64,000 bases of DNA from Rachycentron canadum (Eukaryota; Chordata; Actinopteri; Carangiformes; Rachycentridae). The notes beneath the pieces were generated by a model. That model had not been told where the DNA came from, ran no database searches, and worked only from the letters and a program-made list of their open reading frames with translations. A program made the position numbers and the translations under genes. Shown piece by piece: positions 11,960 to 24,000 of the stretch; positions within the stretch are counted from its first letter, which is position 1; the number at the start of each line of letters is the position of its first letter. The stretch lies in assembly GCA_038496675.1 (NCBI GenBank), contig CM076669.1:5206671-5270670 (forward strand). The letters are read 5' to 3'.

Positions 11960-12535
11960 GTTCAGCTCTGGCCTCCAACAACTCTTCTGGGAAATATCAG
12001 GCTCTTTAGTTATTGCACCACTGATTGATCATGGGGCGATTTTCCTTGGTGATCTCAATTTAAACTGGCTTAACTCTGCATCTAATAATCTTCGTGAACT
12101 TTTTTATAATCTTAATTTTACACATCTTAGCCCACATCCCACAGGCCCCAAACTTGACTCCTACAAATCAAGTTTAATTGACTTAATATAAACTTACAGA
12201 TCAGAGTTTTTAATCTTGGTGTGAGTGACTTACCCCAGTACAATGATCCTGAGTTATCTTCTTTTTTCTTTTGTTTTTAACTTTTAACTGCACATTTTAA
12301 AAAGACAAGAACACAGTGTAACTTCGATTCCTGGTTCACCGGTGAGCTTCCTAACTTATTTTACTCCAGAAACGAAGCTTGGGCTCCGGCGTTGGTACAA
12401 CAAAGACCCTTGTTACTGGCTTTCCCTTTGGACAGCTGAGGCTTAGGTGCATTGCAGCTGTCAGAAAAGCCAAATCAGAATATTATCTGCACTTCGCTAT
12501 TTCACTAAAATAGTTAAATCTTTGATAAAATCTGC
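11960..12535 (+). mobile_element. Decayed LINE: endonuclease part
   Basis: Broken reading frames preserve signatures of a non-LTR retrotransposon ORF2. GDLNLNWL (12048-12071) is the conserved GD-x-N block of the apurinic-type endonuclease. It is followed by LNFTHLSPHPTGP and KSSLIDLI, the usual C-terminal blocks of that domain. After frame breaks come SWFTGEL, RNEAWAPA (12368-12391) and AAVRKAKSEYYL (12454-12489), the linker that leads to the reverse transcriptase. The pattern fits the L2/Rex1-like group of fish LINEs. Stops and frameshifts are frequent, so the copy is dead. The reverse-transcriptase domain does not follow; different sequence takes over after about 12535. Confidence 0.75.
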
Positions 12536-12559
12536 AACTCGCCAACTATTTGATAGTCT

Positions 12560-13136
12560 TGCGCTGGGAACACACTGCCTGTGTTGCTTGTGCATTGCAG
12601 CTGCATTGCATCGCTGAACTGCTGCAGCAGCTCGCATGCATGTCTGTGTTAACTGCTGTCTCCGGCTCCATCCTTGGATAATGGCCAGCAACTCGACTGC
12701 TGGATTTCTTTTTATAATAAATACATTTTTTGATTTACCTTTGACAGACAATCTTACACAAATGCTATTATCGTGCAGCTGCTGTGTCTGTGTCATATTC
12801 AGATTCAGCCTAGACAGCGAAACTGTCGTGAGAGGTGTCAGTTGCTGGTATCAACAGTTCTTTTCCCTGTCTATTTTTGCTGTGCACGTCTCAGATGGAA
12901 AATAGGTGCAGGGTGCATAGGTGAATCTGCAGATTGTGATGTGTACATGTCACACAGGCAGTGTGGCTACACTTAAGTGTTAACATGGATGCTGTGAAGA
13001 AAACCAAGAAATTAAATATTGTCAGGTCTTGACCTTATCCTGTAAAGTGCCTTGAGATGATGTATGTTAATTGAATTGAACTGAATTGAACTGCAGCGGT
13101 CACACATATCCCAAATCAACCAGTGTGTTCCTGGCC
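12560..13136. repeat. Segment bounded by inverted repeats
   Basis: CACACTGCCTGTGT at 12571-12584 has a perfect 14-bp reverse complement at 12952-12965. The longer left block GGGAACACACTG (12565-12576) is also mirrored by CAGTGTGTTCC at 13118-13128. The segment interrupts a LINE relic on its left and contains a LINE-type 3' tail near its right side. It has no coding capacity that I recognise. It may be a short non-autonomous transposon, or nested insertions. Confidence 0.4.
13040..13092 (+). mobile_element. LINE-type 3' tail
   Basis: It contains GTAAAGTGCCTTGAGATGA followed by a short TTGAATTGAACTGAATTGAA repeat. In fish L2-type LINEs this sequence lies just before a tail of short tandem units that primes reverse transcription. 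It has the same orientation as the endonuclease relic at 11960-12535, so the two may be parts of one original insertion separated by other DNA. Confidence 0.6.
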
Positions 13137-13680
13137 TTAGCGTAGTGTTTTTGAATATTAAAATTACCACTAAAGAAGAAGAAAAACTGAACATTCCTCA
13201 TTTCAACTGAAACATATAAATATTTGTATTTATGGGTTTGAACCACGAATAAGATACAGCAGATACATTATGTCCCCTTTCTGTAGGCGCTGCTCATCAT
13301 GTTCGGTTCAAGCAAGTATTTCAGTTACAGCTCTTATTATCAGAATTCATTCAAGTTTGAGAAACTCGTACATAGTCGCGCAGGTTCCCCAGCTCTTTTT
13401 CAACTCAGTCTTTTTCAAGCTTTAGTCAAGTGAAGTAAGTTGGCTAAAGCAGTTTGAGCTGCTTTCAATATGGTCAAACTGGGAAAAGAAGGACCAGGAT
13501 GAATTACTTGGTTAATTATTAATATCATTTTAAGCACCATCGTCTGTGGCTTTGTTTGCTCCCCAGTGCAGTGAAACACTTTTCAACTAACTTATTTGTA
13601 TTACTAACTTTCTGTCCGACCACTCGTCCAGAGCATATTTTTTAACCGTGTCAAAACAGGGTAACGGGGGTGATTGTTGT

Positions 13681-13713
13681 GTCTGTTTGCATGCTGGGTC
13701 TGTTTGCATGCTG
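13681..13713. repeat. Direct 16-bp duplication with octamer-like core
   Basis: GTCTGTTTGCATGCTG occurs twice in tandem, at 13681-13696 and 13698-13713, with one extra G between. Each unit holds a TTTGCATG core, one base different from the POU-factor octamer. The most likely origin is slippage. Confidence 0.7.
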
Positions 13714-13720
13714 TGTCACT

Positions 13721-13748
13721 TTGTGTGTGTGTGTGTGTGGTGTGTGTG
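13721..13748. repeat. (TG)n microsatellite
   Basis: About nine TG units, one interruption, then four more. Confidence 0.85.
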
Positions 13749-14967
13749 CCCATGTTTCTTTTTTTTTTTTTTTCTATTGTAGATCATCCAATTTTAAATG
13801 AGCCACTCAGCCTCTCAACACTTGATCGAATGCCAGCTTAACTGGCATTTCTCAAAAACAGCTTCTCTTTGTGAGAGGAAATAGGATTTTTAAAGTCAAA
13901 TATGCAACTGTTTCCGCTCAGTTTAAAACAACTGCGCTGCATTTGTGTTTATTTAGTTTATGCACATTATAAAACAGCATGCCGATGCACAGATCCTCCA
14001 GCCTCCTTATTTTACCCTCCAGCTGACTCACTGAGCAGCATGTTTCCTCTCGCAATGTGTTAAATTACACTGCCTTTCATTTGAATACAATCCAGGGAGC
14101 CTGTTAAATAACTTCACTTCAGTTACCCTGCAGTGTTTCCACCTGAGTGCTATTAACATGTCCTTTACATGCTGCATGAGTCAATCGGCTTAAAAAAGGG
14201 AAACCCTATTCAAATATGCCTAATGACTGTTTTTTTTTTTCCTCTGTTCTTTGGCAAACACACAAAGCTTCACTGTTCAGCCCATTGCATGTTATTCACT
14301 TCTCGTATCTACATCTTGAAAAAGACACGCTCATTAATACCACTGTTTTCACTATTTTTGTTAAAAGCAACAGATTTTTGGGTTGCTATGTCCCCATGTG
14401 AGATGAGGTGCTAAGGCGAGAAAACTCATCCTGCTCCATATTCCTTCAATAAATACTTTTTAAAAAAAAAAAACATTTCCCTGTAGCACATTTCCAAATA
14501 GCATTTTTCTACTCTTCACACTTTCCTTCTTTGGTGTTTTTATTTAGTTATTATTCCTGCCAAGCCATGAAAACCAAAGAGAAGCAGTCACTTTATGGCG
14601 TTAATGCCACGTCTTGCTTTACAAAAGGAGTCAACAGTGAGTCTTATCTAATTTCAAAGTGTGGAACTCTCACTTTCTTCTGCACACCCACTCATCATAC
14701 CTTTCAGGTCTCATTTAACAAGTTAGAAAGGAAAATTGTTGTGATCCACAGAGAGTATTGGCTTCTCAACAGAGCCTTTGCTAGTGCTGTGGTCCCATCT
14801 GCAATCAAGTGTCTCTATACACCTCGCTTTCCAGAGCAAATCCTACACACCAATTAAAAATGTTCCGTGGACTCATTTAAATATATCCATCAAAGGCAGT
14901 TCACGCTTGAAACAGCAGCAAACCTTTGGGCACTTTCACACCAAATCCAGGTACAATTTGCATCAAA

Positions 14968-14970
<3 letters not shown>

Positions 14971-15003
<33 letters not shown>

Positions 15004-15004
15004 A
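14971..15004. repeat. (CAA)n microsatellite
   Basis: About eleven uninterrupted CAA units. Overlapping short + strand frames read through it as poly-Asn or poly-Thr and are artefacts of the repeat. Confidence 0.9.
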
Positions 15005-15687
15005 ACCTCCTTTAAATCCACCTGTACACAAAGAGACCTGCAACAGCACAGCCTGCAATCCAGTCCACTTCAACTGTGGCATGAGCATCAACAAAGCATT
15101 CAAGAACTAAAACGGGAAGGGATTGCGGTTCGATGTTGACAGGGTGGCACCTCTTGACAGACCAGAATAGAGTGCTTTACCTTGGTCGTGGCTGGTATGA
15201 GGAGGGTAACGTTCAAGCTCAACAAACAGGCTTTATCTATTTTTGTTTAACAGTCGAAGCAAAGGGCCTTTAACAGTAAGACTTCATCTGACAGTTGATA
15301 TTTTTATTGAGAAGCCTTCATATTGAAGAGCTGGGTTTACAGGCAATGCAATAAATGCCCTTTATGTGAAAACTACCTTGCAGGGATCCACTGAGGTTCA
15401 GTGTGACTGAAGTGGAAAAGCATGAATCGCCCTCAGAAGTATTGTGGGATAACAGACATCTGGGGACTGACAGGTCACAGAAATATAAAATACACAAAAA
15501 CCGACGCTAACGTGCGCGATACGTCAGGACAGGTCATACATCTTGGGCGGAGATCATCTTAGCTCCTGGAGTCCCTTTTTAATATACCTCCAAAATAATG
15601 ATACAAATAAAAACCCAGTGCCGCATGAAGCAAACTGAAGTGGATTGTTGGGGAACATAGTGTCAGGGTTAGGGTGTTTGCTATCTA

Positions 15688-15708
15688 GCAAGCTAATTGC
15701 TAGCTTGC
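15688..15708. other. Perfect 8-bp stem hairpin
   Basis: GCAAGCTA and TAGCTTGC flank a 5-base loop. The stem is short and could arise by chance from the GCTAGC-rich repeats found across this genome. Confidence 0.5.
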
Positions 15709-15709
15709 A

Positions 15710-17520
15710 TGCAGGAGTTTAATTTGTTCGCTCGCAGCGGAGCTTCACTATGCGTCAATTAATCAAATAAGAATAAATGAATCTCCTCATCGTTGAAGTA
15801 TCAAAAGCGACACAGGACACAACCCAACCGCACATAATACACACAACATGTCCCTGCACAAACTGCTTTGGCTAAACATCATAGTGGCATCATATGCTGC
15901 AGTCGGGATGTGATCTTTGTTGGCCCAGATTCTATGAAACTCTTTTTTATTTTTGCCGCTACTTTGTTATATATAATATGATGAAAATACACTCTCCTCC
16001 CCTTGTGTTTAGTTTTTAATAAGCTACATATTTAAATGCACATGCTCACATTTAGTAACTGCTGTTTAACCACTGGCCTGGGACCACCGCATTTCTTACA
16101 AACCTAACCTCCTCCCACAAACATACCCTATGGGTCACCAGCCTTCTCATACCCAATGCTCTAAACGCATTAACATTGTTCCAAACCATTAAACGAATCT
16201 TCACACAGCACAGGACAATGGCGGAGTACACAATGTAAGACATGATTCGATTACCTGGAGACATTATGCGCAGGGCAATATTTTCATGTGAGGCCGGGGT
16301 TTCCCTGCGGGTCATCGTCTGTCATAAGGGTGGATAATATCACATTAATGCACTTCAACATTTGCCATGATGGCCTCATTGTGCTGCAGCCTCTCAGCGT
16401 GAAGGACAGTTAAAGAAAAATGGAGGGAACACAGATGTGCATATCAAACAGCAATGATTGAACAGCTGAACCGTACAGGCTTCTGCAGCAAGGAATAAAA
16501 AGAGTAGATGCGTCTGTTCAAGTGCTTTAAGTTTTGCGGAGCTCAGGGAAAACATGCATCCCAGTCAATGTATATAATTTACCGGCTTTTCTCTCTGAGG
16601 TCTAGAGTGAAACACCGCCTCAGCACATCTAAATGAATTTTTATAAAAGACTAAATGAGCTGATCTGTTATTTAAATAAACGCTATAAGTGTTGTTCTCC
16701 CTCATGTTTGACATCGCTGTACTCGGAGTCGTAGCTCTCCAAGCGGAGAGTCTGGATGTCAATGGGTAATTATGAGTTTAACTTTTTTTTTTTTTTTGTC
16801 AGAGTTTTCCTGAAACTAAGTTTAGGACACAGATAGTCGTTCCTCTCCAACAGAGTGCATGTGCAGAGAGGGCTGATGGGAATCCACTCATGCATATTGT
16901 CCCGTTGCGACAGCTGCTATCACAGGCACAGGCGAACAGCAGAAGCAGCGATTAAGGCCAGAGGTTTGAGTTGATGATTAATGGTGTGTACTTTTTGTTC
17001 TGTGCATGATATTTTTTTTTCTATTATTCAAAAAGTAATGAAAACAGTAAAACACACAATAAAATTATGGATTTCTTGTGTCCAGCAAAAGGAGATACAT
17101 GAAACTAATTTGTTGTTTTGTACGAACAACGTGTTTTATTGATTGCGTTTGACTGGCTGCTTCTTTAAGCGAAAAAGATGAGCAGATACATGTTATTAAT
17201 CAAAATTCGATTTCTGTACATCACTCTTCACAAAGGTAAGCTCAGGTGTTATCGGAGCATAAAATCATGAAACCATTCAGGTGTTTTCACACACTGTATG
17301 TGCAATCCGTCATAGTCATTTAAAAATGATGATTAGATTGAACATTGTTAACGTGCTGACTTTACACAAAGATTATGATGTGTTTTCATCTAAGAGAACA
17401 GTACAGAAGAAGATATAAAAGCATACTGGTCCACTTAAATTCTGTCCACAGGGGCATTATTACTGCTCATAGTCTTGGCTGAATTATTGAGCGGGCCTAC
17501 CAGGTACAGGCCTTGTGGGA
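15710..17520. other. Unique non-coding DNA
   Basis: No exon, RNA gene or recognised repeat. Short T runs occur near 16783-16797. Confidence 0.5.
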
Positions 17521-17850
17521 GGCAAAACAACCACAAAGAGATGCAAGATGACTACAAAGATATATTAAGTGGCTATAAAGAGACAGAGAAATAAGTACAA
17601 AAAGATTGAAAACAAGCAGAAAGAGACGTACAATGACCATAAAGAGACGAATAACGAATAACACATAATGACCCAAACTGAGGGAAGAGTTGCAACAGGA
17701 CCGCAGAGACAAAAATGTCCACAAAGACACACAAGACGGCCACAAAGAGATGCAAAATGACTGCTAAGAGATGACAACAAAGAGTCACAGGCACAAAGAA
17801 ATGCAAAATTACCGCAAAGAGACATAAAATAATCACAAAGCGACCACAAT
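17521..17850. repeat. Diverged 21-22 bp minisatellite
   Basis: About fifteen decayed units are built on a pattern like CCACAAAGAGATGCAAAATGA. Clear units occur at the start (ACCACAAAGAGATGCAAGATG), in the middle (CCATAAAGAGACG) and near the end (CCACAAAGAGATGCAAAATGA at 17740-17760). I recognise the motif from other teleost genomes. A period close to a multiple of three keeps all minus-strand frames open, which produces three overlapping Cys/Leu/Phe-rich frames at 17497-17884. These are not proteins. Confidence 0.85.
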
Positions 17851-18467
17851 GTGGCTTTGACATGTGTGTGCTCAGCGGGTTCATTGTCTCATAATCTGTC
17901 CCTGCTCACATAATTTCATCCCATGTCTCTCTACGGTCTCTTTCCAGATGGTTTATGTGTCTTTTTGTGTCTGTGTGTAAATGTACACATGTCGAAAGTG
18001 GCAGCACCAAGACTTCATGCATCTCAGTATCCTGATACTTACAAGACTGTTGTCTGAAGGGCTGGAAAGAAATAAAAGAACCAGCATTACTGATTTGAGT
18101 AATAAATCTCTGACAAGCTGTGGCTTGAGTGCTTTTCTCTAAAATGTGGCATTAATATGTTATTATACACAGTTGGCAGCTGTTAACATGTATGTGTGAA
18201 GGCGTGAGAAACACAGCCGAATTAATTTATTTATTGCTTTAATAAATTGAGCTGAACTGAAAGGGTAATCTATAATGCTGTAGGTGTTCCTTTTTTTATT
18301 CTTTGCACATCAATATGTATACCACCAGAATCCTGTAAAGCTCCATTTAAAAGACTGATGTTCGTGTGAATGGTACATGTGGGGAATGTAAGGACCCCCC
18401 TGTACACATGTTCATATCAAACTGGCCTGTGCAGAAAATCGATATTGAATTTCACTTGGCCAGATGT

Positions 18468-18491
18468 AAAAAAAAAAAAAAAAAAAAAAAA
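18468..18491. repeat. Poly-A tract
   Basis: About 24 consecutive A bases after a T-poor stretch; possibly the tail of an old + strand retroposed sequence, but no body is recognised. Confidence 0.8.
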
Positions 18492-18499
18492 GTGATAAT

Positions 18500-19900
18500 G
18501 TTTTGGATCACTTCTCTTGATCACTTGCTTGGCAAATTATGAGGCCACAAGAATCGGAAGCAGCTTACATCGATCTGTGAAGTCTTGCCCCGGGGTTACT
18601 TGTAATCTCTCTACCAGGAGCACCCAGGTTCACTCAATAGGGTGTGCAGGCTAAGCAATCAAATTATAGAGCTTGGGCACAGTACACAGTACAGATGTGA
18701 GCTATGGAGTAAGCACATTGCTGTGGTTAGAAGGAGCACATCCCCACTTAAAATAGACTCTTAATGATATTTCTAACACATGTTAATCCATACTTACACA
18801 AGCAAACTGTCTATCTTCAAGAAGGGATAAATTAAGTAGGCCTTCCTTTTGGGAATGAACTGACCTTGCGCACTAATAAAATGTTTGTGTGAGCTTTTAA
18901 ATCAAAATAACCTTCATTTTTATTATCCTGCCAACAGTTATGAACCATAAAATGTGACCACATCCAATAAAATCCCCACAAGAACCAGTGTGTCCAGAGC
19001 CTGTGTCCTAATGCTAAACGGATTTCTAACAAAATTCTCAGCTCTCTTGCAACTAAAGTATAGAAAGATGAATTAAAACTGTTCTTTTGTAGACAAAGTA
19101 GTCCTTCCGCCTGTGGGTTAAAATTTAACTGAATGTCCTTGTTGTTTTTAATACTAGCAAAGAATTAGCCATAATGAAGCACACATAGGGAACAGTGACA
19201 TTTCAAACTGCACTTTTGAGTTAAATTTAGAAATGTATTAATTCTGACACCAATCTCAGAACCCATCAGCTAATCATGCATGATTGGTCTCTGAGGGAAA
19301 TGGGCAATGCAATGGAACTGCAGAGCAATGATTACGAGTAATCACTTTTTACACCCACAAAAAGGTAGAATCACATATGGAAATAAATATGTGGTATATC
19401 TATGCGAATTTTCCCGTGGGCTTGTTAAGCATAGAATAGGAAATCAGAATTTTCTGAACATAAAAACATCATATGGGAGATGAGAAGTCTCCCATACTGT
19501 AACCAGATATTGTAATGTCACAGGCCATGAAGTCTGTATGCCTTGTTTTATTGTTATTGAGGTAGTTATTGGGGAAGGGAGGAGGATGGGGATATAAAAG
19601 ACTTGTGCATAAGGGAAGCTTATTGGATACATCATATAAAAACTGAATACCCCCAGGCTTGGAATGGGAAGTAAGCATCATCTTAAGTGGTAATATGTTT
19701 TGGAAGATTGTATTGGTGTAACTCGAACCCGACTGACTGAGTGTAAAATTAAGCACAAATGTACACATTATAACAGCTGAGTGTTAATATCTAATGTGAA
19801 TGTATTAGCACCACATAAAACGCTGGTGGAAGCGTTTGAAGGAGCTATAGCTGATTTGTTGCTATTTCTGGAGAGCAACACATTAATATATATATTAAAT
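18500..19900. other. Unique AT-rich non-coding DNA
   Basis: Nothing recognisable on either strand apart from short scattered open frames. Confidence 0.5.
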
Positions 19901-19904
19901 TAAG

Positions 19905-20145
19905 TTAATAAATAACAACACCTGACTTTTTGTCAGCTAAGATAGTACTATATCGTAGTAGCTGCTCACTCAAATGAATGAAAGAAATTTTCATTGTGCT
20001 AAAATGGGCTGAGATCATCAACCTCATAAAACTGTGCCATCTGCACAATGAAAATGAATATTCTGCTTCATGTTTATATATAATGACCAAAAAGTAGTGG
20101 CTCCAGAATTGAGCCTTGGGGCACTCCATATGGAATTTCAATTCT
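19905..20145 (-). mobile_element. Decayed LINE: reverse-transcriptase part, antisense
   Basis: Read on the minus strand, the complement of 20104-20124 encodes VPQGSIL and is followed by EPLLFG. This is the conserved reverse-transcriptase block normally seen as VPQGSxLGPLLF. About 50 bp further on, in another frame, FHCADGT corresponds to the catalytic FHxYADDT block, with the second Asp replaced by Gly. Frame breaks and the altered catalytic motif show the copy is dead. Only the palm region remains; neither endonuclease nor tail is visible here. Confidence 0.7.
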
Positions 20146-20265
20146 GTTAATGAAATGTATAAAGTTTTAAGAGAAAAACATGATACAAAAAGTGGACCAA
20201 AATGGTTTTAGATTAGATTGCATATGGGACTTTTATAGTTTATAGTTGCCATCACTGCTAACTAC

Positions 20266-20663
20266 TACTATGCTATTTTGAAGTTTTGCTATTGGTAGAT
20301 ATCCAACATTAACAGCTCTTTACTTAAGCTTTCTAGAAGAAACATTATGAGTTAAGCAAGTTTCATTACTCAAAACTTATCAAGAGTTGTGGAACTCAAC
20401 CCTTGTGGTTTGCTTTTATTTCCATTGCTTCTTTTCTTCCGATGGTGTTAGCATGCTAAACAGCTAGCCACAGCCCAGTTGACCCAATATCGAGTCCCTG
20501 TCGTATCCCGTCTTCCCTGAAGAAGTAAGCAAAAGACAATTTCTAACCCCTTGTCTTGTAAACATAGCAATAGCTGAAGCTTTTGGCAAGACTGATGACT
20601 AAACAGCTGTTACTGCTAACTTTGACTATGTAGCAATAGCAAAACTTATGAATAACTCCTCTA
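20266..20663 (+). mobile_element. Short inverted-end element, copy C
   Basis: It aligns in order with the copy at 26892: GCTATTTTGAAGTTTTGCTATTG, ACATTAACAGCT, CTAGAAGAAACATTATGAGTTAAGCAA, TTAGCATGCTAA, and CAATAGCTGAAGC, and it ends AAAACTTATGAATAACTCCTCTAA, a worn version of the AACTTACAAATAGCCCCTTTAAA end. At about 398 bp it is longer than the other copies because of an internal stretch after the AAACATT block. No open frame of note. Confidence 0.55.
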
Positions 20664-20799
20664 ACGTAATGGATGTCAGTTTATATGACGATCAACAGCC
20701 TCTCTGACTTTTCTTCAAAAAAACAAACTCTTTTCCTGTTGTCAGGGCTGTACTCCATGGGAAACGTGAGCTACAGCATTGTTTCAACAATGTCAGCCA

Positions 20800-21030
20800 C
20801 CAGCATTACACGTTAATTTAATTGATTTATTACAGCAGACATGGCCATGCAGGATGCTGGGGACCCTCATGAGTGTTAAACACTGTAGCTTTTCTCTCAA
20901 CCAGCTGTTTGAAATTACTTGGATCTCTCCAGTGTTCGTTAATGGAAGACGGTGATAAAATATTCATGAAAGTTAATAAAGCTAGTTCTTAATAAGGCAT
21001 AATTACATCACTGGATTGTTTGTATAAACC
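20800..21030. promoter_or_regulatory. Candidate conserved non-coding element
   Basis: Repeat-free, with GTTAATTTAATTGATT near the start and AAAATATTCATGAAAGTTAATAAAG further on. Composition resembles developmental enhancers, without other support. Confidence 0.2.
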
Positions 21031-24000
21031 TGAGCAACCAAACGCTCAAAAAGTGCGTATTTATGTGTTTGTATTATTCATTGGAAAGAGTTCAGTCAGA
21101 AAGATAATCAGGACCAGAATATGTATTGAAAAAGCATAATAGCGAGATTCATGATGAGGGTTTTGCAGCTCCTGGATCCAGACTCAAGGCCTTTAGGACT
21201 ACCAACAATATAAATAAAGTATCTAAGGTTGCTTGAGAAGAAAGAACTGGCAGAGGGAGCTTGAATTTGCACTAAGGGCATTCATTTGTCCAGGATACTA
21301 CTACATTGTTTTAAAATCATACCTCTAAACAGGATGATTTGTTTACGCACCACAAATGTATGAAAATGAATTTATTAAGGAAGCTGTCTCAAGCTGATAA
21401 AGATGACAAATAATATAATCTAAAGAGACAAAGACAATGGAATTGAAGCGCAGTTCTGAAAGATGTTACCACTTTCATTTGACAAATGAATGCAATGCAA
21501 GAGAAATGTCAGAAATGATGACAAACAGAGCGCAAGGCACATCAGGCGCTTAGGGAAATTATGGTGATGGCAAAGAAAGGGAAAACAGTGCTGGTGTAAT
21601 GGAATTGTCAGGGGCTCACATCATTGATTTAATATGTGCACTTTCATTCGTCTCATTCAAAGGTGATAGGCAATGAATATAAAGGCCCAGTCAGGACTAA
21701 ATATCGAAAGGGCAAAGGGTGGCAGGAGTGAAGAAGTACTGGTCCATTGGAGAGAGCTGAAGGGGTGTAGTTCACATTTATAACCACCTTCTGCTCTGGA
21801 TTGCTGGTTTCCTTGTTCTGCTCCTCTTCTTGTGTCTCTTTTCATCTCTTCATTTCAGAATATATTTTAAAAGGATGCAAAAACATTTGGCGTTACGCTG
21901 CATTCAGTTTATTTTGTTGCCCATCTGTTCTTCTTTTGAATTAGAATATTTTTGGTCTTTGATTGAATATGCTGTTTTATCTGCAGTCTCTTACATTTTA
22001 ATTATCACCACCCTCCACTATTTCCTAGGCACTATACTGCAAAGTATCCCGTAAAGCTGCTCTCACTGAGCTTTAAATGGTTTTTAATACTGTATAGGCT
22101 TTAAAACAACAGCAGCTGGGAGAGAACAGGCACTGAGAGCCATACATTAGGTGAACAGGCCATAAAACAGATTTTCGTCTTGGAGTTTACTCTTGATTTC
22201 CTGCAGGATTCATTAGAACTCCCTTTTCCTTTGCTACTACACATTGTATATATATTATTGTACACAATATTGTTATGAAGAATGAACCACAATGGCTACA
22301 TCCACATTTCTTCTTCAAGCCCTCCAATGAATAAATTTCCAGTCACTGGTGCTTCGGCCAGAGCACCATGCATCTCAGAGATCAATGGCTTCTGAGTGAA
22401 GCAGTTAAGAGCAATGACAAAGTGATTCGCTGGAATTCTTTTTTCTCCTACGTGCCAATCTCATCTCCACTTCCTCCCAATACAGAAGAATTTCTCTGCA
22501 ATGTCCTGGGCTTTTTCAAATCTGTGTGTACGTGCGAGCGTAGAGGTTCAAAGGATTTTTCACGATGCAATCCAATACTCTAAGCTTACATTCACAATTT
22601 TCTGTCTAGAACTCTATTGTGCAAAAGATGCTGGGAGGTTTTAGCCTGAGAGCGAGATCTTTTTCTTGTTTTTGTGTTATGATGGGACATAAGGTTAGGT
22701 CACCTTCTCTCAATGTGTTTTCAGCTGGTGACATTTCATTATATTTGTGGAGGCATATTTGGGCATTTCAGGCACTAAAATACTGTCACTGATAGGATCG
22801 CTTCCTTTTTTAATGTCCTGAGAAAAGGCCTATTCTTCATATTGAAATGTTTTATCAGTCAGTCCTGTGGCTATTTGTGAAAGACAGATTCATATCAAAC
22901 TGGGAACCTTGCATTGATCTCTGGATCTCCTGTGGGCTAACATCGCTGTTTTGTATACAGCATTGACAGCTTGCATACTTGCTTCTGAGTGTAAGAAATT
23001 TGGGACCACATTCTTACAATGTTGTTGCTCCTGTGGATTAACAGCTAAGACACAATGTCCAGTTGGGCTCTGCTCAGGGACCTTATTTCCTGTCATATGT
23101 ATTTGACTTCTGATATAGTTTAAAATTGATATAATTCAGTCTGGCACGAATTGCATCCAATATTTTCTGGGACAAATGCCACACAGTGTGCCATGCAAAG
23201 AACCAGCGACATCGCTATGATGGCGGCACATGTATACGGTCCTTTTATAATGCTTTCCCTGATGCTTGCATGGCTTGAACAGACAGGAGGAACTTCATTA
23301 TGTATGGGTTTGTCTTCCCTGAAACACTATTAGCCGCTCACCCCATGATTAAATAAAAAAGGGGGGGGTGGTGGTGGAGGTGGGCAGATTATTCAATTTA
23401 GATTGTTTAAACTTGGGAGTAGACCCTTGCAAATACCTCTTGCCTCACTCTGCTACTGTTTTGCTGCACCACTTCGTAATGTCATCTCAGTCTTTATACA
23501 CTTCTTGCACTAGAAAATGAGGCACAAAACATCATTGTGTTCAAATTCAACACCGAGCTGGAGAAGAGGCCTCTGCTTCTACAACTGCTGGTGTTTGCGA
23601 GATTGCTAAAAGAGGTTTTGTTTTTAAAGGCCCCTTGCTGCTACACAGCACTGTGATTTTGATGTACCTTTGACACCTCTAGTGTTGGATTTAGCAAATT
23701 GTGCATTATTTGTGAGGGACGATGTGTCTTTGTATTTGGCATTGCTGTCGTTTTTTGCTCGTGTAACAATGGTTCTTTGTCCTTCACACCTGTCCCTGTT
23801 GTCTCCTTCTGAATGATGATTTTCATCCAAATATTTCATAAAAGTTGTAGCTAATATTTTTGGGAATGCAAGCTTGGAGCGTTATACTCTCTCCTGCAAC
23901 CAAAGCAGTCCTCTCAGTTTGGTTCTTTCTCACTGTTAAATGTGTTTCCACTGATATGCATCCATTGCCTTATCTTAGTTTCTCACTCAAAACAGCATCT

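Noticed and set aside
14778..15139. Poly-Asn and poly-Thr frames
   Set aside because: Produced by the (CAA)n tract.
17497..17884. Three overlapping Cys/Leu/Phe-rich minus-strand frames that look like membrane proteins
   Set aside because: Produced by the 21-22 bp minisatellite.
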